Positions 51,591 to 60,605 are shown, numbered from the stretch's first letter. The stretch is 64,000 bases of DNA from Paramoeba atlantica (GCA_977017575.1 CDRNVI010000005.1:1-64000), one strand, 5' to 3'. The notes: generated by a model from the sequence alone, not told the origin. Program-made: numbers and translations.

Positions 51591-51832
51591 TATAAGTTTA
51601 CGATAAGAAATTTAGGAGACTTTATTTTGTTGATATGCAGATGGTGCCCCGAAAGGGGTCTAAACTGTTTTCAAATTCTACCCCGAAATGGGTCTAAACT
51701 ATTTATCTATGTACCAGGGATAGATTGAGGTAATTATAAATATACTGTATATTAGTGACATTTCCTCTTTAACGACAAAGATACAGTTTCTGTACCTTGT
51801 TGTGACATTTCCTCCTATAAACAACAAAAACG
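51591..51832 (+). repeat. Terminal repeat A1 of YR element 3
   Basis: Matches A2 (58498-58692) except for an extra 47 bases that hold the spliced-leader sequence at 51766-51802. It ends eight bases before the gag-like ATG, so it carries the 5' UTR. Confidence 0.85.
51766..51802 (+). other. Spliced-leader fossil inside A1
   Basis: 37 bases with core ACAGTTTCTGTACCTTGTTG. It is inserted just after TATTAG-TGACATTTCCT, and TGACATTTCCT is repeated directly after it (51756-51766 and 51803-51813). In A2 the same place reads TTAGTGACATTTCC without the insert. So the SL is joined exactly behind an AG, as trans-splicing would do. I recall trypanosomatid SLs as containing GATACAGTTTCTGTAC. Confidence 0.7.
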
Positions 51833-51839
51833 TTTTTCC

Positions 51840-52877
51840 ATGGCAGGTATTTTGAATACCGTGCGCCGAACACTCTCTATGGGCAGACAGGACAGTCCTC
51901 CACCAGTTGATCCTAACGACCCTGTGAGCCCATCTCTCCGACAAGGACGGGACCAGAGAAACACCCTGAACCCCGAGCAAGTGGCGGCTTTGCTTCGAGG
52001 TGGGGATGGCGCGGAGGCCATGTCAGAGGAATCGAAGATGGAGTTTGCTGCTAAAGTTAAATCTTTAGTAGCTCGAGGGTACCAGGTATCTGTTGAGGCC
52101 GTGTGGGGCCACGTAGGGGAAACTCATCGTCAAACGGTAGTGGGTAACATTTCTCTTAAGGGCGATGGATCGGGGTCCCTGGAGGCGAAGTGGTCCGACG
52201 AGCCAGGTATGGCATACGATTTCCCTTTCCCGGATATTAATTACTATTCCCTAGAGATCTCTAGTGTCCGAGCAGTCATGCCAGGGGGGCGGAAGACTGA
52301 AGATGGGCAAGCAACACCGCAGCTTGTGACTGACCCCGCCAAGTTCACGACTTATGAACCGTTGACCTGGGGGCCCTGGCTTGAATCCGAAGATGAGCTG
52401 CGCGTGAGGGATCTCATCCGAGATCTTAGGGCGGCACCGGAGTTTGGCTTGTTATTTCACCCCCCGCCCATCCGCGAGCGTCTCTTTAAGATTATTCAGG
52501 ATTGGGTGTATGCCGCTCGTATGTACCCAATATGGCGTGAAGAGTATTTTCTGAGCATTGTCCAAACAGCAATCGAAGAACTACGGAACCATTACTGGGC
52601 ATCTCAAGGCATTCCGATTGAAAATCTCCAGTTAAAGCTGCATAAGCACGACGACGCTAAGGACGCGTATACGAAGGCTGTCGCAGACGAGAAACTTCGA
52701 CAGTTGCGTACTCCCAAGGGGCCGGCCAAGCCTGCATTACTCTGCTACAAATGCCACAAGCCGGGCCACATCCGTGCGTACTGTCCGACCTTAAATCAAG
52801 CCCAGCAGCGCAGCTTCGCCACGGGTTTTCGCTCGGGGGTGACGAGCGGCACCGCTGGTGCAAAGAGGGGCCAATAG
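51840..52877 (+). CDS. Gag-like protein of YR element 3 (fossil)
   Basis: 345 codons. Central block APEFGLLFHPPPIRERLFKI and a C-terminal CCHC zinc knuckle CYKCHKPGHIRAYC. The homologue in element 2 has the same plan. Presumably binds element RNA. Confidence 0.8.
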   Translation: MAGILNTVRRTLSMGRQDSPPPVDPNDPVSPSLRQGRDQRNTLNPEQVAALLRGGDGAEAMSEESKMEFAAKVKSLVARGYQVSVEAVWGHVGETHRQTVVGNISLKGDGSGSLEAKWSDEPGMAYDFPFPDINYYSLEISSVRAVMPGGRKTEDGQATPQLVTDPAKFTTYEPLTWGPWLESEDELRVRDLIRDLRAAPEFGLLFHPPPIRERLFKIIQDWVYAARMYPIWREEYFLSIVQTAIEELRNHYWASQGIPIENLQLKLHKHDDAKDAYTKAVADEKLRQLRTPKGPAKPALLCYKCHKPGHIRAYCPTLNQAQQRSFATGFRSGVTSGTAGAKRGQ

Positions 52878-55672
52878 GGAAGGCCCCCCACCCCTTATCT
52901 CGCTCGTGCCCGACCGTTTGTCAAACGGAGGGTGAAAAAACCAGGCTTTTTTGCACGTGCCCAGCTGCCGAAAACGCGGCGGGTGAACTTTTCAAACAGT
53001 TCTTGGCCTTCATCCGGGAATACGGATGCAAGTGTTCCGACCATTATACGGTCTGTAGTCCACGCGCCGAAGCGGGAGCGTCCAAATCCCGATCCCCGCG
53101 ACGTCGTCGGAAGCGAAAACATGAACGAACTGCAAGCAAAACGCAGACTGACATGCACTTTGTTGGGACTGGAACCGAGAATGCCGGTAGTCGAACCGAT
53201 ATGCCGCGCGATAGACCCCATGTGGACGACAGCCACCTGGATGACACGAAGTCGGTTGTGGGATCGACTGGCCCGCTTTTGCAACGCGGGAAACGCCCCC
53301 CTCGAACCCCTACACGCTGTAGTGTTCCTCGATCAGCTGAATCTTGCACCCGCAACACTTCTCGCATATGCACGAAGCCTCCAATCGATATTCAACCTCG
53401 CCCACAAACCCACAGGACCTCTACAGCTATACGCGAAAGCATTGCAAGCAAAGGGAGCGCTAGAACCAACCCGCCAAATGGAGCCCGCGACCCCATGGCA
53501 TATCAGAAAGTTGCGCGCCAAACTCATACCAAGGGATTCGATAGCGGTGTTGATCTGTTGGAAAGCCGCGGGCCGATGGACCGAGGTAGCCGAATTGACC
53601 AAAGACCGGTTTGTCAAGGTGGACGACAACGAAGTAATTGTGTATTGGGGGCGGCAAACGAAAACCACACGACTCAACCCGTATCGGTTATCCATGTGCA
53701 CAACGATAGTGGGTCCAGGGACTCCAGAGATAGCTCAACACGTCAGGCATATGATTGCAGGGCAGCGCATAAGCGCCACGACAGTACGGGAGATGGATCT
53801 CCGAATACGCAAGATTCTGGGCCCGAAATTCGGAACACATTCCATCAAGCGCGGAGCGGTAACGTACCTGTTTCAGGAGGTTGCTCTAGGAAGACTAACA
53901 ATATCAGACGTTCAAAATCTCGCAAAACATCAGCACATTACCTCCCTATTACGGTACAACGCAAACCTAGTGACCACCACGAGAGCGCTCGGTACACAGC
54001 GAGCTTCGGCTCTCCTGCAACTCCAATAACACAAGCTGATGTAGATAGGTGCCTCGAGCAGGTCCCACATGTTAAGCGGTATAGCATTATTTGTGCAAGG
54101 AGAACTTCGCGCTTAGCCAAGGCGCAGGACATGCATCACCCCTTACACGTTAAGACGGGAATTCCTACTATGGAACTGGATAAAGTTAAGTCTTGGATGA
54201 GGAATGACACGCGAAGCCGACTAGAGCGCATTATGAATAAAATGTTTTGCACCAAAGTACCACCACAGCCTGAACCATCCATTAAAGGGAATCTTCTTAC
54301 GAAGGACATCAACGAACTGATCACAGCGAATGTTATTCAACGAGTTTCGGATCAAATGGCCCGCGACATACCGACTATACAGTACCTCGTACCCTTTACG
54401 GTGGTGGAAGCTGACGAATCAGGGAAATCCAGACGACGTTTTATTTCATGGACTAAGGATGACAATGAACGTCTGAAGGAATATGATCCGCTCGTGCCGC
54501 TGCTCCATCCGGCGAAATACCTTCATCGTGTGGAAATGGAGGTCGGGGTGAAAAGAGATCTCAAATGTGGTTTCTATCAGGTCCCGGTCCCAGAGCGCGC
54601 GCGCGCGAAGTTTCGGTTTCGTGATTCCCAAGGAAATCTCTATCAGATGAAAGTTATGCCCATGGGGCATAGATGTGCCCCGGAAGTGATGCATACTATC
54701 ACGTCCGTGCTGGCCGGTGACCCGGGAGTGTGTAAACCGGAAGCGAGTTTTGCAAAGAGCAGTGTTGATATATATATCGACGGGATTCGCTACACAGCGA
54801 GCAAAGAGGAAGCCATTGGATATGCCAAGCGGATTGATTCCCGCTGTAGAGAAGCTAATGGAGCCTTTAAGGAGCATGGCTCACCCCCGGAACTGGAGTA
54901 TGTGTTTAATGGCTTAAACTACGATCATATAGTGCACAAGGTCAGCCTGGGACCTCGAGTACTACTGAAGTTACGTCGTGATCGATTTAACACTATTACG
55001 TACGCCCAATTGGAGACGGCGGTGGGGCGTCTCCTCTACGCCTCAGCAGTCCTTGGGTATGTTATTCCGCGTTTTCATTTTACGCTCAAAATTGCGAGGC
55101 GCCGTATTAATATGTTAAACCGAAATCTTCACCTAGCGGATAAGCCGGTACCTCTTCCTAAACCCACGAGATGCATCCTAGCCGATTGGCGGGACGAAGT
55201 GCTAAAGAATATACCCATTGAACCACCTCCGCACCCAGACGTCGTGCCCCATACGCACCGCCTATATACCGACGCATCGAGCAAAGGGTGGGGAGCAGTG
55301 CTATATCTCGATGACGGGGGGGTACAGATTACAGGTGACTCTTGGCCCAAAGAATTTAAATATGAGGTAAATCATGCCGAGGCCATGGCCGTAACCAATG
55401 CTTTGAAGGACTTCAAACATCACTTTGAGAAGGGGACGTGTATTGACTTATACATAGATAACACGTCTTGTCAGGGCGCCATTAATAAACGTATGGCGAA
55501 TTCCGATAATATCGCTAGCGAACTGAAGAAAGTTTTACTGATGAATCAGAATCAAGGGATTTGCATCAAAGCGCGATACATACGGTCCGAAGACAACCCA
55601 GCAGATCCCGTGAGTCGTTTAGATAGCCATACAAAATTTCATAATCTACAACAATTGGTCAGCCGCCACTGA
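52751..55672 (+). CDS. RT-RNase H frame of YR element 3 (fossil)
   Basis: 973 codons open. The first about 430 run antiphase through the end of gag and the whole YR gene and show no domain, so translation probably starts later or by a family-specific mechanism. RT: QYLVPFTVVEADESGKSRRR, DLKCGFYQVPVP, MPMGHRCAPEVMH, DIYIDGIRYTA. RNase H: LYTDASSKGWGAVLYLDD, EVNHAEAMAV, LYIDNTSCQGAIN, ending NPADPVSR. Confidence 0.85.
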   Translation: MPQAGPHPCVLSDLKSSPAAQLRHGFSLGGDERHRWCKEGPIGKAPHPLSRSCPTVCQTEGEKTRLFCTCPAAENAAGELFKQFLAFIREYGCKCSDHYTVCSPRAEAGASKSRSPRRRRKRKHERTASKTQTDMHFVGTGTENAGSRTDMPRDRPHVDDSHLDDTKSVVGSTGPLLQRGKRPPRTPTRCSVPRSAESCTRNTSRICTKPPIDIQPRPQTHRTSTAIRESIASKGSARTNPPNGARDPMAYQKVARQTHTKGFDSGVDLLESRGPMDRGSRIDQRPVCQGGRQRSNCVLGAANENHTTQPVSVIHVHNDSGSRDSRDSSTRQAYDCRAAHKRHDSTGDGSPNTQDSGPEIRNTFHQARSGNVPVSGGCSRKTNNIRRSKSRKTSAHYLPITVQRKPSDHHESARYTASFGSPATPITQADVDRCLEQVPHVKRYSIICARRTSRLAKAQDMHHPLHVKTGIPTMELDKVKSWMRNDTRSRLERIMNKMFCTKVPPQPEPSIKGNLLTKDINELITANVIQRVSDQMARDIPTIQYLVPFTVVEADESGKSRRRFISWTKDDNERLKEYDPLVPLLHPAKYLHRVEMEVGVKRDLKCGFYQVPVPERARAKFRFRDSQGNLYQMKVMPMGHRCAPEVMHTITSVLAGDPGVCKPEASFAKSSVDIYIDGIRYTASKEEAIGYAKRIDSRCREANGAFKEHGSPPELEYVFNGLNYDHIVHKVSLGPRVLLKLRRDRFNTITYAQLETAVGRLLYASAVLGYVIPRFHFTLKIARRRINMLNRNLHLADKPVPLPKPTRCILADWRDEVLKNIPIEPPPHPDVVPHTHRLYTDASSKGWGAVLYLDDGGVQITGDSWPKEFKYEVNHAEAMAVTNALKDFKHHFEKGTCIDLYIDNTSCQGAINKRMANSDNIASELKKVLLMNQNQGICIKARYIRSEDNPADPVSRLDSHTKFHNLQQLVSRH
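52932..54029 (+). CDS. Tyrosine recombinase of YR element 3 (fossil)
   Basis: 365 codons. Boxes CWKAAGRWTEVAELTKDR, GTHSIKRGAVTYLFQEV and LAKHQHITSLLRYNANL correspond to Arg, His-x-x-Arg, His and Tyr. It ends LGTQRASALLQLQ. The whole gene lies inside the longer RT frame in a different phase. Confidence 0.85.
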   Translation: MKKPGFFARAQLPKTRRVNFSNSSWPSSGNTDASVPTIIRSVVHAPKRERPNPDPRDVVGSENMNELQAKRRLTCTLLGLEPRMPVVEPICRAIDPMWTTATWMTRSRLWDRLARFCNAGNAPLEPLHAVVFLDQLNLAPATLLAYARSLQSIFNLAHKPTGPLQLYAKALQAKGALEPTRQMEPATPWHIRKLRAKLIPRDSIAVLICWKAAGRWTEVAELTKDRFVKVDDNEVIVYWGRQTKTTRLNPYRLSMCTTIVGPGTPEIAQHVRHMIAGQRISATTVREMDLRIRKILGPKFGTHSIKRGAVTYLFQEVALGRLTISDVQNLAKHQHITSLLRYNANLVTTTRALGTQRASALLQLQ

Positions 55673-55734
55673 CTGATTGTTGCCGAAAATAGTTTTTACA
55701 AAAAAAAAAAAAAAAAACGTACGAGATATCAGAT

Positions 55735-56517
55735 GTGCGAACACGAACAAGATGGATATCTCAATGCGGGAAAGGGGCAAGCAGTTGGGCTTTTGTAACC
55801 CCGTCTAAGGACATGGGGTATTCCTTTACTCCTACAGAGTTTCGAACCTTGGCCCGCTGGTGGATAGGGATCGACGTCTACCCTGAAGAAGGGAAATGCC
55901 CTATGCCGAAATGTTCTCTCCCACTGGACACCAAAGGGGACCACGCATTGTCCTGCAAACACGGCAATGGAATTATCACGAGGCATAATGCCGTGGCAGA
56001 TCAGTTCGCCGACCTTTGCAGCAGAGCCAAACTGGCCCCACAACGAGAAAAAAGTCTTGGCAACAGAGGCCCAGGGGGCGCCCTCACCAGACCCGGCGAT
56101 GTCTATTTGCCCGGTCTCCAGTTGGGGAATCCGATTGTACTTGACTTCGCGGTCACCCATGCTCAGCAACTAAAACATACGGACAAAGTCCGGAATGCTA
56201 GCTGGGTAACCGCGGGGTCATTTGCTGAACAATATTCATCAACGCAAAAGGGCCAGCAGAGACACGAATCTGAAGAAGCCGGCTGTGCCTTCACCGCCAT
56301 GGTGGTGGAGAGCTACGGTGCGTGGAGCAGCAGTGCATCCGCAGTACTCCGTAAAGTTGGAGAACGGCTTTCGCACGCCTCGTGCGGGTTATTGACAGAA
56401 GGGGGGGCGACGAGCAGAATCTTCACGGAGTTAAACGTGACCCTCATGCGCCTTCAGGCCCGCATGATGGTTAATCGCCTTCTCCCTGATGACCCGTTTT
56501 CTTGCTTGGGGGAGTAA
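55735..56517 (+). CDS. LINE-C fragment with endonuclease
   Basis: Open from about 55735 to the TAA at 56517. Zinc-binding block CPMPKCSLPL, GDHALSCKHGNGIITRHNAV, then the endonuclease-like stretch LTRPGDVYLPGLQ and PIVLDFAVTHAQQ, and a C-terminal helical region ending LPDDPFSCLGE. It lacks the RT, so it is 5'-truncated. An 18-A run lies just upstream (55699-55717). Homologous to the end of the LINE-C at 60839-64000. Confidence 0.8.
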   Translation: MRTRTRWISQCGKGASSWAFVTPSKDMGYSFTPTEFRTLARWWIGIDVYPEEGKCPMPKCSLPLDTKGDHALSCKHGNGIITRHNAVADQFADLCSRAKLAPQREKSLGNRGPGGALTRPGDVYLPGLQLGNPIVLDFAVTHAQQLKHTDKVRNASWVTAGSFAEQYSSTQKGQQRHESEEAGCAFTAMVVESYGAWSSSASAVLRKVGERLSHASCGLLTEGGATSRIFTELNVTLMRLQARMMVNRLLPDDPFSCLGE

Positions 56518-57057
56518 ACGTTTCCTGACCGGACGGCAGTCAGCACAGACCCACGTTTGCGCCCTCATAGATGGCTGGCCTGGATGCTGGTCGATGCCGA
56601 CAGGGTCTATGCTCACGCCTAACCCTCAAGGGCTAGGTACTCCAAGTGAGGTAGGACATGGGTCGGGAACTAAAACTTCCTCCCCGTCGGCCAGCATCCT
56701 GTTTCGCGACCGTGTCGCTGTCGACACAGGCCCGCGCCTGCGCCCTCCCATATAACAAGGGAAGGGTTCACAAGTCAGGCCGTGGAGAGGTCGAAAGACC
56801 CGGTCCGGAACGCGCGAATGGATTGGGCATAGATTGCTTGTTTTTATTGTTATTGTTTTTATTGTTCTTATACTTACGGGAGATCGAATTGCTAGTTTTG
56901 GGCTCCAAAATATGAAATTGCTAATTTGATTGCTTGTTTTAAAATCATATACCCCCCCAATGGACCTACTTGGTTCGTCTAATGGGTCAAAATATAGAGG
57001 CAATGCCGCGATTCATACTTCTCCCCCCTTATTAATTGCAAAAAAAAAAAAAAAAAC
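56518..57057 (+). repeat. LINE-C 3' UTR and poly(A)
   Basis: 56575-56830 is the tail block found alone at 37250-37500 and 37779-37900. The segment ends CTTCTCCCCCCTTATTAATT-GC and about 17 A (57041-57057), an ordinary LINE poly(A) end. A similar CTCCCCCC...GC-A-run closes the retrocopy at 58077. Confidence 0.6.
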
Positions 57058-57094
57058 AGATGCGCTCAGTGACTTGGTCAAATAAGCAATAGCG

Positions 57095-57290
57095 GGGCTA
57101 TACATGTAGGTGTTTCAGTAGGTGGCCGCCACCATTTGCTGAAAACACATGCGCTCGGGTGGTAGTATTACGTGCGAGCGGGCTGGTTCGCGGAGTTGGC
57201 GGACGGGATGCCCGTTCGTAAGTAAAGGAGTTTGTTATCGATTTGTTTGAAATACTGTAAGTTTGATTGAAATGGCCAGGTACCTTTAAA
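57095..57290 (+). repeat. Diverged B-type YR terminal repeat
   Basis: GGCCGCCACCATTTGCTG, GGTTCGCGGAGTTGGCGGAC and GGCCAGGTACCTT match, in order, the minus strand of 26912-26690. It is cut at about 57290 by the SL-headed retrocopy. Confidence 0.55.
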
Positions 57291-57306
57291 AAAAAAGCGA
57301 TAAAGA

Positions 57307-58077
57307 TCTTTAACGATAAAGATACAGTTTCTGTACCTTGTTGAATTATTTCCCTTTTCTTCCATACACCATCTCCTCTACAATGGGAGGGCACCCCCCT
57401 CAATCACACTCTCTCTTGTCCGCACCCCCCCTCCGTCTCTCGTCCCATCACCCCCCTGCATCGTATTCCCCCACTTCGTCCTTCCCTCTCAGCGCGCTTG
57501 TCGTTCTGCTGTTTTCCTCTCTTGCGTCCCCCACCCCCGTGCCAGCAGCCCAAAGTATTGTATACTTGCTCACGGGGTGGGGGCAGAGGTCCAGACCGAT
57601 GGGCTCGTGCGTCGTTTCTCCTTGTCCCCGCGTCCGTTCCGCCTCGTCTCTCTTCCCGCTTTTTGCCCTTGGCGTGACGGCGGCTATGCGTTTCGTCATC
57701 TCCACGTCTCCCACCCTCGTACGGCAACCTAAAGTATCTGATACTGCTAACGGGGTGGGAGCGCAGGTCACCTCCACGTCTCCCACCCTCGTACAGCAAC
57801 ACAAAGTATCTTATACTGCTAACGGGGTGGGAGCGGAGGTCCTGGACCACATGGGCCACAGTGCGGACGAGTCGGTCAGTAGGGACGAGTCAGTCGGAAG
57901 GGAGTAAGTGGGGGAAGGGAAGTGAATGTAGTGAGGGGAAGGAAGTAGGGGAAGGAAGGAAGGAAGTAGGGGAAGGAAGGAAGTAGGGTGAAGGGTTTTA
58001 AGTGGTGGAAAGTTCGAAACGTACATAAAAACATTAGACTCAATACTACTCCCCCCAATTATATGCAAAAAAAAAAA
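57307..58077 (+). mobile_element. SL-headed, poly(A)-tailed retrocopy
   Basis: Starts with the full SL-like 37-mer (57307-57343), followed by AATTATTTCCC as in the LINE-C 5' UTR at 60822. An ATG is at 57380. A serine/proline-rich open frame without recognisable domains follows to 57907. It ends with CTCCCCCCAATTATATGC and about 11 A. About 55-65 bases containing AACGGGGTGGGAGCGGAGGTC-like sequence occur three times (57540-57592, 57717-57775, 57785-57842). It looks like a trans-spliced, polyadenylated transcript copied back, probably by LINE-C machinery. Confidence 0.6.
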
Positions 58078-58261
58078 TACTATATATACGTTCTTTAGTT
58101 ATTCATGCACACGTGTACGACGAGGACACGTGTTTGATGAGTGAAAGGGTGCTGTACTGTGGTTAGTTGCGTTGGGTGGTCGTGAGGGGATGGGAGGGAG
58201 AGTGAGGGAGTGAAGGGTGCGAGGAGAGTGGAGGTGTGTAACGAGACTTGGTGTGCGTGGT

Positions 58262-58497
58262 GACGTGCGAACGGGTTGGTTCGCGACGTGGTGGGCATAA
58301 CGCCCGTTCGTAAGTTACAGGGAATATTTGCTAGGTTAAAGAGCTCTGTTTTGTGATACTTGTGATAGTATATTTTATTGATTACAAAGGAAATGGGTAT
58401 AGCGGGATAAATCTTCTATTTATACATGGGAAATATTGATTTCTTTGTTTACCTTATTTTACGAAGTTTATAGCAGAAGAAAGGGTCCGTTGATTTC
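58262..58497 (+). repeat. Terminal repeat B1 of YR element 3
   Basis: Matches B2 (58705-58940), both ending GGTCCGTTGATTTC. It includes the GAACGGGTTGGTTCGCGAC / CGCCCGTTCGTAAG near-palindrome common to all YR terminal repeats here. 58078-58261 upstream has no gene. Confidence 0.8.
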
Positions 58498-58692
58498 TAT
58501 AAGTTTACGATAAGAAATTTAGGAGACTTTATTTTGTTGATATGCAGATGGTGCCCCGAAAGGGGTCTAAACTGTTTTCAAATTCTACCCCGAAATGGGT
58601 CTAAACTATTTATCTATGTACCAGGGATAGATTGAGGTAATTATAAATATACTGTATATTAGTGACATTTCCTCCTATAAACAACAAAAACG
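58498..58692 (+). repeat. Terminal repeat A2 of YR element 3
   Basis: Second A copy, without the SL insertion. Contains GTGCCCCGAAAGGGGTCT and ends ACAACAAAAACG. Confidence 0.85.
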
Positions 58693-58940
58693 TGCCCACC
58701 CACCCAACCCCCAACCATTTCGCGACGTGGTGGGCATAACGCCCGTTCGTAAGTTACAGGGAATGTTTGCTAGGTTAAAGAGCTCTATTTTGTGATACTT
58801 GTGATACTTAGTATATTTTATTGATTACAAAGGAAATGGGTATAGCGGGATAAATCTTCTATTTATACATGGGAAATATGGATTTCTTTGTTTACCTTAT
58901 TTTACGAAGTTTATGGCAGAAGAAAGGGTCCGTTGATTTC
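58693..58940 (+). repeat. Terminal repeat B2 of YR element 3
   Basis: Ends exactly where LINE-A copy 3 resumes (GCAACAAAATTGGCTC at 58941). Confidence 0.8.
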
Positions 58941-60605
58941 GCAACAAAATTGGCTCTTGAAGGATGTGTGTCCAAAGCCACCCGTGTACTGGACCAGGAA
59001 GTCAAACAGTCATCACTAAGAGATGAAGAGAAGATGGAACAACTCCAACGATTGCACCCGCAAATTCCGGTGACGTTCGGGCTCCCTGCGGATGCACCGA
59101 AGATAGCTTGCATTGATCCTCACGAATTACGAGAAGCCGGGAAAAGACTAGCCAAAGGATCCTCACCTGGACCAACCGGAACAACCGACACCATCTTCCG
59201 ATTACTCTTAGATGATGAAATATGCTGTACGAGTCTGTGTCACATGATGTGCGACCTCATTAACGGGTTGCTCTCCAAAGAAGTTATGAAACGTCTGCGC
59301 AGAGCACGGTTAATAGCACTTCCGAAAAAGGCAGACGCAGTGCGTCCTATCGCGATGGGGGAAATATTTCTGAAACTAGCTGGACTTGTGTTGCTATTGC
59401 GAAATGAGCACTCGTTTGAAAGTTTATTTCTTCCGATGCAGCACGGCGTTATGAGTAAAGAAGGATGTGAGACCATTGTGCACGAGCTCAACCGTAGATA
59501 CCTTGAGGGCAACGCTATCCTTACCTTAGATTTAAAGAATGCTTTCAATAGCCTTTCAAAAGATGAGATTGCGAAGGCTGTATTTGCGTTCCATACTCTC
59601 CGTCCGTTCCAACGGTTCTTCACTGCAGAGTATGGTGATGCGTCAGAACTGCTCTTCTACGGAAAAAATGGTGAGCTTTTCGGGACTGTCAACAGTGCGG
59701 CTGGCGTGAGGCAAGGTTCTCCCTTATCGTCCTTATATTTCTGCACGCTCCTCCAACCCATTCTCGAGTCAATAGCGCAGGATTTCCCGACGATTCGCAT
59801 ATATGCATATGTGGACGATATTAACTTAACATCCCCAGATACGAATCTTCTCCAACAGGCGTACCATAAGTTGAAGGAAATGCTTGCCAAGCAAAACATT
59901 ATTATGGCACCAGAGAAATGCATTTGGTTTGGAGGCATCCATAAGCTAGAAAATCCCGATGGTCTGCGTTCAGAAGGAATTAAAACCGAACACGAAGCAA
60001 TAAAACTACTAGGGGCATATGTAGGAGAAACAAGCAAAGTAAGTGCACTCCTTCTAGAAAAACTAGAAAAACATAGAACCATCTTCCGCCGTCTCAAAAA
60101 AATGGGTGCGAACAACATCACTATGCTCCTCGCGCGATGCGTAAACGTTAGACACAGATATCATATCAGGGTGCACCGTCCCGAAGAATGCTTTGCACTT
60201 TCCAAGGGATTTGACAAAGAGGCAGAAAATGTTTTAAAAACCTGGCTTGGGCCACTTGATGAAAATCAAATAGCACTGGCAAGATTACCTGTCAAAATGG
60301 GCGGTCTTGGCCTGACCTCCTCGGTACTGCTTCGCAAATCGGCTTATGAGGCTTCGCAGCATGCTGCTCTTGAACGACTAAACTCTTTTTCAGTTCGGGC
60401 GGCAGCTCCAAAACCTCCTCAGCCAATTGGAAATGCAGAAGAAGGCAGCGCACGACCACCAAGCGATGAATATGTAACCGAAGCTATCCTGAACAAAGGA
60501 ATACGTGACACTCTAATGAAGGACAACAAATTGGCCCCCATTATTCGTTCGTCAAGTGAAAAAGGGAATTCGCAGTGGATTCACGCTAGCTCAACGGCAC
60601 AGTGA
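58941..60605 (+). CDS. LINE-A copy 3, 3' half with reverse transcriptase
   Basis: ATKLALEGCVSKATRVLDQ continues the AMKK at 51590. The frame is unbroken through SPGPTGTTDTIFRLLLDD, RPIAMGEIFLKLAG, motif A AILTLDLKNAFNSLSK, motif B AGVRQGSPLSSLYFC, motif C IYAYVDDINLTS and ARLPVKMGGLGLTSSVLLRK. It ends at SSTAQ-stop, before the zinc fingers and endonuclease, so the C-terminus is missing. Closest to copy 1. 60606-60789 after it is pyrimidine-rich with no gene. Confidence 0.88.
   Translation, partial: ATKLALEGCVSKATRVLDQEVKQSSLRDEEKMEQLQRLHPQIPVTFGLPADAPKIACIDPHELREAGKRLAKGSSPGPTGTTDTIFRLLLDDEICCTSLCHMMCDLINGLLSKEVMKRLRRARLIALPKKADAVRPIAMGEIFLKLAGLVLLLRNEHSFESLFLPMQHGVMSKEGCETIVHELNRRYLEGNAILTLDLKNAFNSLSKDEIAKAVFAFHTLRPFQRFFTAEYGDASELLFYGKNGELFGTVNSAAGVRQGSPLSSLYFCTLLQPILESIAQDFPTIRIYAYVDDINLTSPDTNLLQQAYHKLKEMLAKQNIIMAPEKCIWFGGIHKLENPDGLRSEGIKTEHEAIKLLGAYVGETSKVSALLLEKLEKHRTIFRRLKKMGANNITMLLARCVNVRHRYHIRVHRPEECFALSKGFDKEAENVLKTWLGPLDENQIALARLPVKMGGLGLTSSVLLRKSAYEASQHAALERLNSFSVRAAAPKPPQPIGNAEEGSARPPSDEYVTEAILNKGIRDTLMKDNKLAPIIRSSSEKGNSQWIHASSTAQ

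Larger units (their letters stand above)
51591..58940 (+). mobile_element. YR retroelement 3 with split direct repeats (fossil)
   Basis: DIRS/Ngaro/VIPER-type element inserted into LINE-A copy 3 without gain or loss of host bases that I can see. Repeats: A1 51591-51832; B1 about 58262-58497; A2 58498-58692; B2 58693-58940, i.e. A1 - genes - B1 - A2 - B2. Genes in order: gag-like, YR, RT-RNase H. Later insertions lie between the genes and B1 (LINE-C piece, SL-headed retrocopy). The coding parts look whole. A1/A2 and B1/B2 are nearly identical, so the insertion is recent. Confidence 0.85.

Noticed and set aside
52895-53701. Minus-strand frames across the YR gene of element 3
   Set aside because: Shadows of the overlapping plus-strand coding frames.
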